Shown here in pieces: positions 33,044 through 42,325 of a stretch of 64,000 nucleotides of DNA. Made by a program: the position numbers and the translations under genes. The stretch covers positions 248,001-312,000 of the forward strand of contig CP081102.1 of NCBI GenBank assembly GCA_025141835.1, in the 5' to 3' direction. Under the pieces are notes generated by a model. That model ran no database searches. It saw nothing but the letters and a program-made list of their open reading frames with translations, and was not told the origin of the DNA. Each line of letters opens with the position of its first letter. The first letter of the stretch is position 1. Origin of the DNA: Rhodobacteraceae bacterium M385. GTDB taxonomy: Bacteria > Pseudomonadota > Alphaproteobacteria > Rhodobacterales > Rhodobacteraceae.

Positions 33044-33619
33044 GTGTCAGATACACAGGATCCGTCCGGCGACCGCCGGGATTTTCTGTACTACGCCACC
33101 GCTGGTACTGGTGTTGTTGTTACAGGTGCGGCCGCTTGGCCGCTGGTGAACTCCATGAACCCTTCCGCTGATGTGCAGGCTGCCAGCCAGCTGCGCGTTG
33201 ACGTGTCGGGGGTAGAGCCGGGCACTCAGCTGACCGTGCTGTTCCTTGGTAAGCCAATTTTCATCCGTCGCCGCACAGAAGAAGAAATTGAAGCTGGCCG
33301 CGCCGTAGAGATGAGCGAGCTTGTCGATACCGACGCGCGAAACGCCAACGCCGCCGGTGAAGATGCCGCAGATATCAACCGTACGCTGGTCACGCCCGAT
33401 GGCGAGAACACCGGTGAATGGCTGGTGATGCAGGGCGTTTGTACGCATCTTGGCTGCGTGCCAATTGGTGACGGCGCTGGTGACTTCGGCGGGTGGTTCT
33501 GCCCCTGCCACGGGTCGCACTACGACACCGCCGGCCGTATTCGTCGCGGTCCTGCGCCTGAAAACCTGCCGGTTCCGCCAGCAGAGTTCCTCGACGATTC
33601 CACAATTTTGCTCGGTTAA
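33044..33619 (+). CDS. petA: Ubiquinol-cytochrome c reductase Rieske iron-sulfur subunit
   Basis: A 191-aa Rieske protein of cytochrome bc1 in the inner membrane. RRDFLYYATAGTG near the N-terminus is a twin-Arg-type export signal joined to the single membrane anchor. The 2Fe-2S ligands are Cys133 and His135 (CTHLGC) and Cys153 and His156 (CPCHGSHY), with a disulfide between Cys138 and Cys155. I take GTG 33044, which gives the MSDTQ...RRDFL start matching Rhodobacter homologues; a TTG ten codons upstream is possible. It is followed by petB after 14 nt. Confidence 0.95.
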   Translation: MSDTQDPSGDRRDFLYYATAGTGVVVTGAAAWPLVNSMNPSADVQAASQLRVDVSGVEPGTQLTVLFLGKPIFIRRRTEEEIEAGRAVEMSELVDTDARNANAAGEDAADINRTLVTPDGENTGEWLVMQGVCTHLGCVPIGDGAGDFGGWFCPCHGSHYDTAGRIRRGPAPENLPVPPAEFLDDSTILLG

Positions 33620-33633
33620 GGGAGGATTGAACC

Positions 33634-34983
33634 ATGGGTGGTATTCCCCACGACCATTACGAACCAAAGTCTCGGCCAGAGAAGTGGCTTCACCGCCGCT
33701 TGCCCGTCGTTGCTTTGATGTACGACACATTGATGATCCCGACGCCGAAGAACCTCAACTGGATGTGGATTTTCGGCATTGTGCTGGTGTTCTGTCTGGT
33801 GATGCAAATCCTGACCGGTGTGCTGCTGGTCATGCACTACACGCCCCACGTTGATCTGGCGTTCGCGTCGGTTGAACACATCATGCGTAACGTGAACGGC
33901 GGGTGGGCTATCCGCTACATCCACATGAACGGCGCATCGCTGTTCTTCGTGGCCGTTTACCTGCACATCTTCCGCGGCCTTTACTACGGCTCCTACAAGG
34001 CGCCCCGCGAAGTCACATGGATCATCGGCATGCTGATCTACGTGCTGATGATGGGCACCGCGTTCATGGGTTACGTTCTTCCTTGGGGGCAGATGTCCTT
34101 CTGGGGCGCGACCGTGATTACCGGCCTGTTTGGCGCCATCCCGTTCATCGGTGAAGGCATTCAGACTTGGCTTCTGGGCGGACCCGCCGTGGACAACGCC
34201 ACGCTGAACCGCTTCCTGTCGCTGCACTACCTGCTGCCCTTCCTGATCCTGGGCCTGGTGATCGTCCACGTCTGGGCCTTCCACACCACGGGCAACAACA
34301 ACCCATCGGGTGTTGAAGTGCGTCGCACCTCGAAGAAAGAAGCCGAGGCGGACACGCTGCCGTTCTGGCCCTACTTCGTCATCAAGGATCTGTTCGCGCT
34401 TGCCGTGATCCTGGTGATCTTCTTTGCGGTCGTCGGCTTCATGCCAAACTATCTGGGCCACCCCGATAACTATATCGAGGCGAACCCGCTGGTGACCCCC
34501 GCGCACATCGTTCCTGAATGGTACTTCCTGCCGTTCTACGCGATCCTGCGGGCGTTCGACGGCGAGGTTTGGGTCGTGATCGCGGCGAACTTCCTGACCG
34601 GCGGCATCGTCGATGCGAAGTTCTTCGGCGTGATCGCCATGTTCGGCGCTATCCTTGTGATGGCTCTGGCACCTTGGCTGGATACGTCCTCTGTTCGGTC
34701 GGGCCGCTATCGCCCCATGTTCAAGTGGTGGTTCTGGGTCTTCGCCTTCAACTTCATGGTTCTGATGTGGGTGGGCGCACGCCCGGCCGAGGGGATCTAT
34801 CCCTACATCGCCCTGATCGCGTCGGCCTATTGGTTCGCGTACTTCCTCGTCATCCTGCCGCTTCTTGGCGTGATCGAGAAACCGCTGCCACAGCCCGAGA
34901 CGATCGAGGATGACTTCAACGAGCACTATGGCAAAGGCCATGGCGCATCCGGTTCGACCTCTGCGTCGACCCCGGCTGAATGA
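33634..34983 (+). CDS. petB: Cytochrome b subunit of the bc1 complex
   Basis: A 449-aa full-length bacterial cytochrome b with eight membrane helices. IRYIHMNGASLFFVAVYLHI and LPFLILGLVIVHVWAFHTT supply the paired histidines for hemes bL and bH. PWGQMSFWGATVITGLF and the PEWYFLPFYAILR loop (PEWY) form the quinol-oxidation site. It is the second gene of petABC, with petC 14 nt downstream. Nothing is unusual. Confidence 0.97.
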   Translation: MGGIPHDHYEPKSRPEKWLHRRLPVVALMYDTLMIPTPKNLNWMWIFGIVLVFCLVMQILTGVLLVMHYTPHVDLAFASVEHIMRNVNGGWAIRYIHMNGASLFFVAVYLHIFRGLYYGSYKAPREVTWIIGMLIYVLMMGTAFMGYVLPWGQMSFWGATVITGLFGAIPFIGEGIQTWLLGGPAVDNATLNRFLSLHYLLPFLILGLVIVHVWAFHTTGNNNPSGVEVRRTSKKEAEADTLPFWPYFVIKDLFALAVILVIFFAVVGFMPNYLGHPDNYIEANPLVTPAHIVPEWYFLPFYAILRAFDGEVWVVIAANFLTGGIVDAKFFGVIAMFGAILVMALAPWLDTSSVRSGRYRPMFKWWFWVFAFNFMVLMWVGARPAEGIYPYIALIASAYWFAYFLVILPLLGVIEKPLPQPETIEDDFNEHYGKGHGASGSTSASTPAE

Positions 34984-34997
34984 GAGAGGATCTGACA

Positions 34998-35795
34998 ATG
35001 CTCAGGAAACTTACAATCAGCGCCATCGCGGCTCTGTCCCTCTCCACCGGCGGCGCAATGGCGGCTGGTGAAGGTGGTCACGTTGAAAACTATGCGTTCT
35101 CGTTCGAGGGGCCCTTCGGCACCTTCGATCAGGACCAGCTTCAGCGCGGCCTTCAGGTCTATACGCAGGTTTGCGCGGGCTGCCACGGTCTCCAGTATAT
35201 CCCTTTGCGGACGCTGGCCGATCACGGCGGCATCGGTTGGACCGAAGACGAAGTGCGTGCCTACATCGATGAGAACTTCATCGAGGTATTCGACGACGAT
35301 TTGCAGGACTGGCGTGCGGCAACCCCGAACGACAACTTCCCCGCAAATGACGGCGTTGGCGCCCCCGACCTGAGCCTGATGGCGAAGGCACGGGCTGGTT
35401 TCCATGGCCCCTACGGCCTTGGCATCAACCAGTTCATCTACGGCATCGGCGGTCCTGAATACATCGCGTCGCTTCTGACCCACTACACCGGCGAAGAGCA
35501 GGAGCAGTTCGGCAGCATTCTTTATGAGAATGAGACGTTTGAGGGCGGCTACATCTCTATGGCGCCCCCGCTTTATGACGACGCAGTGGAATATGCCGAT
35601 GGCACCCCTGCAACGGTAGAGCAGATGGCAGAAGATGTGGCAGCGTTCCTGATGTGGACGGCGGAACCTCACCTGATGGCCCGGAAACAGTTGGGCTTTG
35701 TGGCGTTCATCATCCTCGGCTTGTTCTCGGTCCTGCTGTACCTGACCAACAAGCGCCTCTGGGCACCGGTCAAGGCGCGGGCAAAAGCCAGCTAA
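34998..35795 (+). CDS. petC: Cytochrome c1 subunit of the bc1 complex
   Basis: A 265-aa cytochrome c1. A cleavable signal (residues 1-22, ending AMA) exports the heme domain to the periplasm. The covalent heme site is CAGCH (Cys59, Cys62, His63). The C-terminal helix LGFVAFIILGLFSVLLYL anchors it in the membrane, followed by a basic tail. GAGAGG precedes ATG 34998. It is the last gene of the operon, with a strong terminator after it. Confidence 0.96.
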   Translation: MLRKLTISAIAALSLSTGGAMAAGEGGHVENYAFSFEGPFGTFDQDQLQRGLQVYTQVCAGCHGLQYIPLRTLADHGGIGWTEDEVRAYIDENFIEVFDDDLQDWRAATPNDNFPANDGVGAPDLSLMAKARAGFHGPYGLGINQFIYGIGGPEYIASLLTHYTGEEQEQFGSILYENETFEGGYISMAPPLYDDAVEYADGTPATVEQMAEDVAAFLMWTAEPHLMARKQLGFVAFIILGLFSVLLYLTNKRLWAPVKARAKAS

Positions 35796-35821
35796 GACGC
35801 CTCGCGTCGATGAAAGATTGC

Positions 35822-35850
35822 AACGCGCCCTTCGGGGCGCGTTTTGCGTT
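35822..35850 (+). terminator. Rho-independent terminator of petABC
   Basis: ACGCGCCC-TTCG-GGGCGCGT is an 8-bp perfect stem with a stable TTCG tetraloop, followed by TTTGCGTTT. It lies 27 nt after the petC stop. Confidence 0.85.
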
Positions 35851-35899
35851 TGGGCAGTAGGGCGGGCATTTGCCCGCCACCCGCTCGTGACAGGGTGCC

Positions 35900-36589
35900 C
35901 TACATCCAAGGTTGCAAGGCCGGCGCCTTATCCGCGATCGCTTCGCCCAAATCAGCGTTCAACGCCACCTCTCCCGCTTCCAGCAGCAGCACCCGGTCGC
36001 ACAGGCGTTCCGCATCGCGCAAATCGTGTGTCGCCATCATCAGCGTTTGGCCGGTCTCGTCGCACAGGGTCCGCACCAGCCCCAACATCTCGCGCCGCAA
36101 GCCGGGGTCGAGGGCCGAGAACGGCTCATCCAGAAGCGCCACAGGTTTGTCGCGCAGCAGCATCCGGGCAAGGGCGACGCGGCTTTGTTGACCGCCGGAC
36201 AATTCCGCAGGCATACGCCCCGCCATTCCATCCAGATCGACCTTCTTCAAGGCCCCCTCCACCCGCGCCTTGTCCGCCGCGCTCAGGTTCAGGTTCGGAG
36301 CAATCCCAAGGGCGATGTTGTCAAAGGCGTTCAGATGCGGGAACAGATTGCCGTCCTGGAACAGGATCGAGACGGGCCGATCCGCCACCGGCAATCTGGT
36401 CACGTCTGTGCCCTTCATCGACACGCGCCCTTCATCGGGCCAGAGGAACCCCGACAACATGGACAGCAGCGTGGACTTGCCGCTGCCCGACGCGCCCATC
36501 AATGCGACCCGCGCCCCCTCGGGCACTGTAAGATGCGCCGATAGCGTAAAGCTGCCTTGGCGCACGCGGATGTTCTCAAGATGCAGCAT
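35900..36589 (-). CDS. thiQ: Thiamine ABC transporter ATP-binding protein
   Basis: A 229-aa ABC ATPase powering thiamine or TPP import. Walker A is GASGSGKST near residue 32, followed by the Q-loop (ILFQDGNLFPHL). The signature is ELSGGQQSRVALARML, Walker B is VALLDEPFSALD, and the H-loop is MMATHDL. ATG 36589 (MLHLENI) is the usual start and overlaps thiP by 14 nt. It is the last gene of thiBPQ, downstream of a TPP riboswitch, which makes the substrate assignment strong. Confidence 0.9.
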   Translation of the reverse strand: MLHLENIRVRQGSFTLSAHLTVPEGARVALMGASGSGKSTLLSMLSGFLWPDEGRVSMKGTDVTRLPVADRPVSILFQDGNLFPHLNAFDNIALGIAPNLNLSAADKARVEGALKKVDLDGMAGRMPAELSGGQQSRVALARMLLRDKPVALLDEPFSALDPGLRREMLGLVRTLCDETGQTLMMATHDLRDAERLCDRVLLLEAGEVALNADLGEAIADKAPALQPWM

Positions 36590-38141
36590 TGGCGCGACCC
36601 CCTTGGTCAAATAGCCAGAACATGCCCAAGGACAGAGCCATCAACAGCACCGCCGCCCCCTGCGCGTCATTGGTGCGGTAGGAGCCGAACAGGCGATACA
36701 TCTCCAGCGGAAGCGTCTCTTGCCCTTGGGCCGAGAACAAAGCGATCACCCCGAGGTCTCCCATGGAAAACGCCGCGGCTAACCCCGCGCCAAAGCCCAA
36801 GGGGCGGCGCAGACGCGGCAGGATCGCGTGGCGCAGGCGGGCCATGCCGCGCATCCCCAAGGCGTCGGCAAGGCGGCCCTGTGTGGCCTCTGCCTGCTTT
36901 GCGGCAGGGATCAGGGCCCGCAAAAGGAAAGGCAGCGCCACCAGCGCATTCACAAGGCCGGTGATGGGCAGCGATAGCGTCACCGGGTTAGCGATGGGAA
37001 AGACGATCAGGAACAGGCCCGTCCCGATCACCAGGGGCGACACGGCGATGGACAGAAGACCCACGCCCTCCAACCCCGCGCGGGTGGGTTTGCCCGCGAT
37101 CAACAGCGCGATGGGCAGGGCCAGCGTCACCGCCAGAGCGGTGGAGGCCAGCGCCAGCAGGACCGAGCGCAGCGCCGCCTCCCACGTCGAGATTGGCAGG
37201 CCCGTGACCGCGCCGATGCCTTGCCCGGCGACAGCGGCCAGCGGCAACAGAAGGAACGCGCCCGCAAGGATCAGCGCGGCTGCGTCGATGCCGCGCGACA
37301 GCGGCCTGTCACCGGGCCACGGCATTGCCGGGCGATCCAGCCCGCCGCCGAATTCGGTCGCATTGGCAAAACGCCACACGATCAACCCCGCGCCAACGCA
37401 GATGGCCACTTGGACCATCCCCAGAAGGGCCGCGCGGCCAAGGTCGAAGTCGAATTGAAAGGCTTGGTAAATCGCCAGCTCGATCGTGGTGGCGGCGGGG
37501 CCTCCGCCAAGGATCAGGGCGACGGCGAAACTGGTGGTGCAGATCAGAAAAATCACCAAGGCCGCACCGGGAAGGGTGGCCCGCAACAGCGGCCAGCCAA
37601 AATGGCGGCGCATGTCCTGAGCAGTGAAGTTCAGCGAATGGGCCAGCCTGATCCGCTCTGCCGGGACCGCAAGCCACGCTTGCAGCAACAGCCGCGTTGC
37701 CAAAGGCAGGTTCAGGAACACATGGGCCATGACAACGCCCACCATCCCGTAAATCTCGACCGTACCCGCGCCAATGCCCTCCAGCGCCGCATTCAGCCAA
37801 CCGGCCCGCCCAAAGATCGCCAGAAGCCCCATCACGGCGACAATCACCGGCAGGATAAAGGGCGCCCCCATCAGCGAGATATAGGCGCCGCGCCCGAGAA
37901 ACTTGCGCCGAGCAAGGGCGCGCGCCACGGGGATTGCCGCGATGCAGGACACGAACGCCGAAAGGGCCGCTTGCAGCAGCGTGAACCGCACGGCCGCCCA
38001 ATCGGCTGCACGCAGGTCAGAAAACCCCTCGGCCCGGAAGATCACCGCGCCGAGGGGGGCAAGAATGGCCAGCGCCACCAGCAAGGTAAAAACCCCGCCG
38101 ATGGTCTGGGTCAGCGTTACTGGCTGAGCGCGTTTTGCCAT
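36576..38141 (-). CDS. thiP: Thiamine ABC transporter permease
   Basis: A 521-aa inner-membrane permease with two tandem BPD_transp_1 domains (about 12 membrane helices), as in ThiP and FbpB. The first EAA loop is AWLAVPAERIRLAHSLNFT and the second EAAKQAEATQGRLADALGMR-like. It overlaps thiB by 25 nt and thiQ by 14 nt, so the three are tightly coupled. The iron(III)-type permease family is similar; the riboswitch decides for thiamine. Confidence 0.9.
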   Translation of the reverse strand: MAKRAQPVTLTQTIGGVFTLLVALAILAPLGAVIFRAEGFSDLRAADWAAVRFTLLQAALSAFVSCIAAIPVARALARRKFLGRGAYISLMGAPFILPVIVAVMGLLAIFGRAGWLNAALEGIGAGTVEIYGMVGVVMAHVFLNLPLATRLLLQAWLAVPAERIRLAHSLNFTAQDMRRHFGWPLLRATLPGAALVIFLICTTSFAVALILGGGPAATTIELAIYQAFQFDFDLGRAALLGMVQVAICVGAGLIVWRFANATEFGGGLDRPAMPWPGDRPLSRGIDAAALILAGAFLLLPLAAVAGQGIGAVTGLPISTWEAALRSVLLALASTALAVTLALPIALLIAGKPTRAGLEGVGLLSIAVSPLVIGTGLFLIVFPIANPVTLSLPITGLVNALVALPFLLRALIPAAKQAEATQGRLADALGMRGMARLRHAILPRLRRPLGFGAGLAAAFSMGDLGVIALFSAQGQETLPLEMYRLFGSYRTNDAQGAAVLLMALSLGMFWLFDQGGRANAAS

Positions 38142-39112
38142 GTGGCCAATGCCTCATCCCGCACCGCTGCCGCCTCTGCTGCTGAGAAAATCAGCGCCGT
38201 TTCTGGCTGCGTCAGTGTCCCGAAGCCTTCTGGCAAGCTCTCGGCTGGCAAGGCCGCGGGATACATCCAGTTGGTCTCTGGAATGACCGTCTGGAACGCC
38301 GGAGATACCATGAATTCGATGAATTGCTGCGCCAGCTCTGGGTTGTCGGCGGTTTGCAGAACGCCACCAACTTCGACCTGCATGTAGTGGCCTTCGCTGA
38401 AAGAGGCAGAAGCGTAGCTGTCGTCCTCTTCCGCGATCAGGTGGTAGGCAGGAGAGGTGGTGTAAGACAGAACCATATCTGCCTCGCCCTCTAGGAACAG
38501 GCCGTAGGCCTCGGACCAGCCGGGGGTCACCGTCACGACGTTGTCGGCCAGCGCTTCCCAGATCGCGGGGGCAGCGTCGCCATAGGCGTTCTGCACCCAC
38601 ATCAGCAGGCCCAGACCGGGGGTCGAGGACCGGGGGTCTTGGATCACGATGGAGGTTTCCGATGCGGCAAGCGCCTCAAAGCTGGCAGGCACGTTTTCCA
38701 TATTTGCGCGGTGAACGAAGGCAAAGTAGCCCCAATCAAACGGCAGGAAGTAGGGGTCGTTCCATTCAACGGGCAGGGTCAATGCATCGGTGGTGACGCC
38801 ATGTTCCGCCATCAAGCCCGCCTCAGTGGCGGCGGCGGTCAGGTTGGTGTCGATGCCCAGGACGACATCGGCCTCGGACCGTTCGCCCTCCAGCCGTAGC
38901 CGCGCCAGAAGCGCCGCTCCGTCACCGGTCGAGGTGAACTGCAAGTCGCATCCGCAGATTTCCTCAAACGCGACTTCGACACCGGGGCCGGGGCCCCAAT
39001 CGGAATTGAAGCTGTCGTAGGTGTAGACCGTCAAGACGGGCTCTTGCGCAAAGGCAGCCCCCGTCAAAAGGGTCAGACCCGCAGCGATGATGGTGGTGTT
39101 GGTGAGAGTCAT
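38117..39112 (-). CDS. thiB: Thiamine-binding periplasmic protein
   Basis: A 331-aa solute-binding protein. The signal peptide runs to about residue 22 (AFAQ). The mature start LTVYTYDSFNSDWGPGPGVE is the classic ThiB opening, followed by EADVVLGIDTNLTAAATEAG. TPGLGLLMWVQNAYG and TNWMYPA are further typical stretches. It delivers thiamine or its phosphates to ThiPQ. It is the first gene of the leftward operon, with a TPP riboswitch in its leader. Confidence 0.92.
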   Translation of the reverse strand: MTLTNTTIIAAGLTLLTGAAFAQEPVLTVYTYDSFNSDWGPGPGVEVAFEEICGCDLQFTSTGDGAALLARLRLEGERSEADVVLGIDTNLTAAATEAGLMAEHGVTTDALTLPVEWNDPYFLPFDWGYFAFVHRANMENVPASFEALAASETSIVIQDPRSSTPGLGLLMWVQNAYGDAAPAIWEALADNVVTVTPGWSEAYGLFLEGEADMVLSYTTSPAYHLIAEEDDSYASASFSEGHYMQVEVGGVLQTADNPELAQQFIEFMVSPAFQTVIPETNWMYPAALPAESLPEGFGTLTQPETALIFSAAEAAAVRDEALATWQNALSQ

Positions 39113-39167
39113 GGCTCACGCCTCCAAAGCTAGGGGCGAAGTGAAGTCCGGGCGATCTGGCCGCGAT

Positions 39168-39282
39168 AACCTTCCCTCCGCCGGTGTTAACCGGTTCAGG
39201 TTCAACGGGTCAGCTTTCGCAATCTCAGGCCAGCATATCGTCAGATACTCAATATCATTCGATACACGGGCCCCCCCGAGGT
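39168..39282 (-). promoter_or_regulatory. TPP riboswitch (THI element)
   Basis: Reading leftward, the leader contains CCTGAGA, GCTGACCC, TTGAACCTGAACCGG and CGGAGGGAAGG in the order and spacing of the THI box. The 5' strand is a G-rich CTCGGGGGGGGCCCG (39267-39281 region) joined through an extended P3 stem. It precedes thiB by about 55 nt. TPP binding would lower expression of thiBPQ. The 5' P2 strand differs from the usual CGGGGUGCC. Confidence 0.9.
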
Positions 39283-39358
39283 GCCTACAGACCTAGGTTA
39301 AAGCGCGCGGGTCGGCAAGCGACTTGGCAAAAGCGCCCCACGGGGCTAATCGGGGCCT

Positions 39359-40471
39359 ATGAGCATGAATTCTTTCGGTCACCTTTTCCGCGTCACCACT
39401 TGGGGCGAAAGCCACGGTCCGGCCTTGGGGGCGACAGTCGATGGCTGCCCTCCGGGGATTGCTGTCGATGCTGCCGCCATTCAGCACTGGCTGGATCGCC
39501 GCAAACCGGGCCAGAACAAATACACCACCCAACGGCGCGAAGCTGATGAGGTGGAGATTCTGTCTGGCGTGTACGAAGGCCACACCACCGGCACGCCGAT
39601 CCAGTTGATGATCCGCAACACCGACCAGCGGTCGAAGGATTATGGCGACATCGCAGAAAAGTTCCGCCCCGGACACGCCGACATCACCTATTGGCAGAAG
39701 TACGGCATCCGCGACCCTCGGGGCGGTGGCCGTTCCAGCGCGCGGGAAACCGCGGCGCGGGTGGCAGCGGGCGGCATCGCCCGGTTGGCGCTTGGGGCGC
39801 TGGCGCCTGACCTGCGGATGACCGGCTATATGGTGCAGATGGGCCCCCACGCGATTGATCGCGCCGCCTTTGATCTTGCTCAGGTTGAACAGAACCCGTT
39901 CTGGGTGCCCGACGCAAAAGCCGCCGATGATTGGGCCGACTACCTTGATGGCCTGCGCAAATCCGGCGACAGCGTCGGCGCGGTGATCGAGGTTCGGGCC
40001 AGCGGCCTTCCTGCCGGGCTTGGAGCGCCGATCTATGCCAAGCTGGACACCGACCTTGCCGCCGCGATGATGTCGATCAACGCCGTGAAAGGCGTTGAGA
40101 TCGGCGATGGCATGGCCGCCGCTGCCCTGACCGGATCTGCCAATGCCGACGAGATCCACATGGGCGCCAATGGCCCCGAATATTCCAGCAACCACGCGGG
40201 CGGCATCCTTGGCGGGATTTCTACCGGTCAAGACGTGATCGTGCGGTTTGCGGTAAAGCCCACGTCCTCGATCCTCACGCCGCGTGCAACGATCACTAAG
40301 GCAGGAGAGCCGGCCGAGATCATCACCAAGGGCCGTCACGACCCTTGCGTGGGTATCCGCGCCGTGCCCGTCGGTGAGGCGATGATGGCCTGCGTCCTAC
40401 TGGACCATATTTTGCTTCAACGAGGGCAAATTGGTGGCAACGTGGGCGAGACCCGAGGCAACATCGGGTAG
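39359..40471 (+). CDS. aroC: Chorismate synthase
   Basis: A 370-aa FMN-dependent enzyme making chorismate from EPSP, the last shared step to aromatic amino acids, folate and quinones. GESHGPALGATVDGCPPG, RRKPGQNKYTTQRREADEVE, GRSSARETAARVAAG and the C-terminal RHDPCVGIRAVPVGEAM are the three family signatures. Start MSMNSFGHLFRVTTWGE is standard. It is divergent from thiB and expressed alone. Confidence 0.96.
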   Translation: MSMNSFGHLFRVTTWGESHGPALGATVDGCPPGIAVDAAAIQHWLDRRKPGQNKYTTQRREADEVEILSGVYEGHTTGTPIQLMIRNTDQRSKDYGDIAEKFRPGHADITYWQKYGIRDPRGGGRSSARETAARVAAGGIARLALGALAPDLRMTGYMVQMGPHAIDRAAFDLAQVEQNPFWVPDAKAADDWADYLDGLRKSGDSVGAVIEVRASGLPAGLGAPIYAKLDTDLAAAMMSINAVKGVEIGDGMAAAALTGSANADEIHMGANGPEYSSNHAGGILGGISTGQDVIVRFAVKPTSSILTPRATITKAGEPAEIITKGRHDPCVGIRAVPVGEAMMACVLLDHILLQRGQIGGNVGETRGNIG

Positions 40472-40633
40472 GATTTTGTTAAGTTATACAGTGTTATCGA
40501 TCCAATCCTTGGCTGTTTAGGGCTTTGGTTCCAACTCTAGAACAATGTGGCAAAACTGTCCCGAATGGGCCATGTTTCTGCCACATTTCGGGAAAAATAA
40601 GGCGGTTCTGGGGACTTAAGAATTGGATGTCTG

Positions 40634-41341
40634 ATGGGGCAGAATGCTCACAGCAGTGGGTCGCATCGCGGCTATGTAACGATTGATTGGTTTGTTCTGA
40701 CGGTGGCCTGTGTCGCGCTGTTGTTCTTGTTGGGGACGTTGCTGCGCACCACCGTTGATCCCGACGAAATCAGCGCGGGCAGTTTCAACCAACTTGCGGG
40801 GCAAGATACGCTTCTAGCGTATCAGGATTTCAACTTCGGCGCTCCGGGGTGGAGCCCTGCTGAAACCAGCGATCGTCTGCCCGGCCTTGGTCCGGTTCTT
40901 GGCCCCTTCTCTGACGCGGCTGTGCAACGCTCGTTCGCGATGCACACGGATGCGACCACGGCGCAGATCACCTTCGATATCCATCTGATCGGTGATTGGG
41001 CGGGGCAGGGTGGTGTCCATATCTCGCTTGGCGAAGAAGAAGTGCTGACCGTGAACGTCCCCGAGGGTGCGAGCCTTGGGGAGGTTGCGTTTGATACGGT
41101 CCAGACGGACACCGTCAACATTGCTGTGCGAAGCGATGTGATCCAGCCCCGTCCGTCTGAAACCGCCCTTCCCGGAACGGCAGACGCCTTTGCCAGCTTG
41201 CGGGTGCGGATGACCTTGGCCGATCCGGCGGAAACCTTGGTCCTGCGCCTGAATGCGGATGTTGAAGGCGACGCGGCGCAGTGGTCGTTGGATAACCTGA
41301 CCGTGGTGGCCACCAGCGGGGATGGCGTGACGCAGCCCTAA
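40634..41341 (+). CDS. Membrane-anchored beta-jelly-roll-like hypothetical protein
   Basis: A 235-aa protein with one N-terminal membrane helix (about 17-41, TIDWFVLTVACVALLFLLG) and a periplasmic domain. The domain starts AYQDFNFGAPGWSP and continues with LGPVLGPFSDAAVQRSF and TTAQITFDIHLIGDW. The pattern of aromatic and Gly-rich strands resembles secreted lectin-like jelly-roll domains in marine bacteria. No enzyme motif is visible. The short FVLT anchor resembles TadE/G-type N-termini. Function unknown. It stands alone between aroC and a convergent transporter gene. Confidence 0.6.
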   Translation: MGQNAHSSGSHRGYVTIDWFVLTVACVALLFLLGTLLRTTVDPDEISAGSFNQLAGQDTLLAYQDFNFGAPGWSPAETSDRLPGLGPVLGPFSDAAVQRSFAMHTDATTAQITFDIHLIGDWAGQGGVHISLGEEEVLTVNVPEGASLGEVAFDTVQTDTVNIAVRSDVIQPRPSETALPGTADAFASLRVRMTLADPAETLVLRLNADVEGDAAQWSLDNLTVVATSGDGVTQP

Positions 41342-41382
41342 GGTGTCGGCCAAAGGCGTCTGCTGGGGGGGGCGCGCGCGGC

Positions 41383-42252
41383 TTAGCCTTTGATACGGGA
41401 TCGTTGCACCGCCAAGATGCCCCCCGCGATGATGGCCACGCCAAGGGCGTCGGTCCAGCTAAGCTGCTCGGACAGGAAGGCAAAGGCGATGGCGACGCCG
41501 AAGACGGGGTTCAGAAAGTGATACGTCGCTGCCCGCGTCGCGCCGATCCGCCCCACCAACAAGAACCAGATCAGTGTCGCCGCAAGGCCGGGCATCAGCG
41601 TGGTATAGATGAAGGCTAGGATGAAGGGACGGGTCCAATCTACGGTTAACGTCTCGAATGCCATGGCGGGTAGCAGAAGTGCGGCCGAGCCCACGATCAT
41701 TTGCAGCCCCACGATCATCAGCAGATTGCCCCCTTCGGACGAGGCGCTTTTTACCGTCAGCGTCGCGGCCGCCAGCGCCACTGCGCCGATCAGGCAAAGG
41801 GCAATGCCATAAGGGTCCGCACCGCCGCTAAAGCGTTGCGCCATGATGATGGCAACCCCGGCAAAGCCTGCCACCATCCCAAGGATACCCAAGGCGGGAA
41901 GGCGATCTTTGAAGATCGTCCAGTTTGCGAGGGCCACCAGCAGCGGCATGGTCGAGGCGATGATCGCCGCAAGGGACGCCTCAATCGTTTGCATGGCCAC
42001 AAAGTTTAGGCCCAGATAGATCGCATTCTGACACAGGCCGAAGATGATGACCGCCCGCCATTGGTTGCGGGTCAGGTTGAAGCGTTGGCCCAAAGCAAGC
42101 GCAATGCTGATGCCGATCACCCCGGAAACAAGGAACCGTGCAGATAGCGAATAGAGCGGCGGCGCGGCCTCTACGATGATGCGGGCAGAGGTAAAAGCTG
42201 ATGACCAAATCAGGGCGAATGTTAGCCCCATAAGTACCGCGCGCACGTCCAT
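41383..42252 (-). CDS. EamA/DMT-family transporter
   Basis: A 289-aa inner-membrane protein with ten hydrophobic segments in two EamA repeats (about 5-135 and 145-285). LIWSSAFTSARIIVEAAPP and LNPVFGVAIAFAFLSE are typical of the drug/metabolite transporter family. ATG 42252 is chosen because GAAGGGA lies just before it; an ATG five codons upstream would sit on the edge of the HU terminator. The substrate (amino acid or metabolite export) is not predictable. Confidence 0.82.
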   Translation of the reverse strand: MDVRAVLMGLTFALIWSSAFTSARIIVEAAPPLYSLSARFLVSGVIGISIALALGQRFNLTRNQWRAVIIFGLCQNAIYLGLNFVAMQTIEASLAAIIASTMPLLVALANWTIFKDRLPALGILGMVAGFAGVAIIMAQRFSGGADPYGIALCLIGAVALAAATLTVKSASSEGGNLLMIVGLQMIVGSAALLLPAMAFETLTVDWTRPFILAFIYTTLMPGLAATLIWFLLVGRIGATRAATYHFLNPVFGVAIAFAFLSEQLSWTDALGVAIIAGGILAVQRSRIKG

Positions 42253-42270
42253 CGAATGTCCCTTCAAAGA

Positions 42271-42301
42271 AAAAGGGCCGCACCCTTCGGCGCGACCCTT
42301 T
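42271..42301 (-). terminator. Rho-independent terminator after HU
   Basis: On the minus strand AAGGGTCGC pairs with GCGGCCCTT (9 bp, one G-T) around a 10-nt loop, and a T-run follows. It lies 25 nt past the HU stop and just before the EamA start, separating the two leftward genes. Confidence 0.75.
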
Positions 42302-42325
42302 CACGTCTTCAAGTGGACAGCAATA

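Noticed and set aside
33616..34998. A 460-codon open frame antisense to petB
   Set aside because: It is rich in His, Gln, Arg and Asp in a way typical of reverse-frame translation of a membrane protein; petB is certain.
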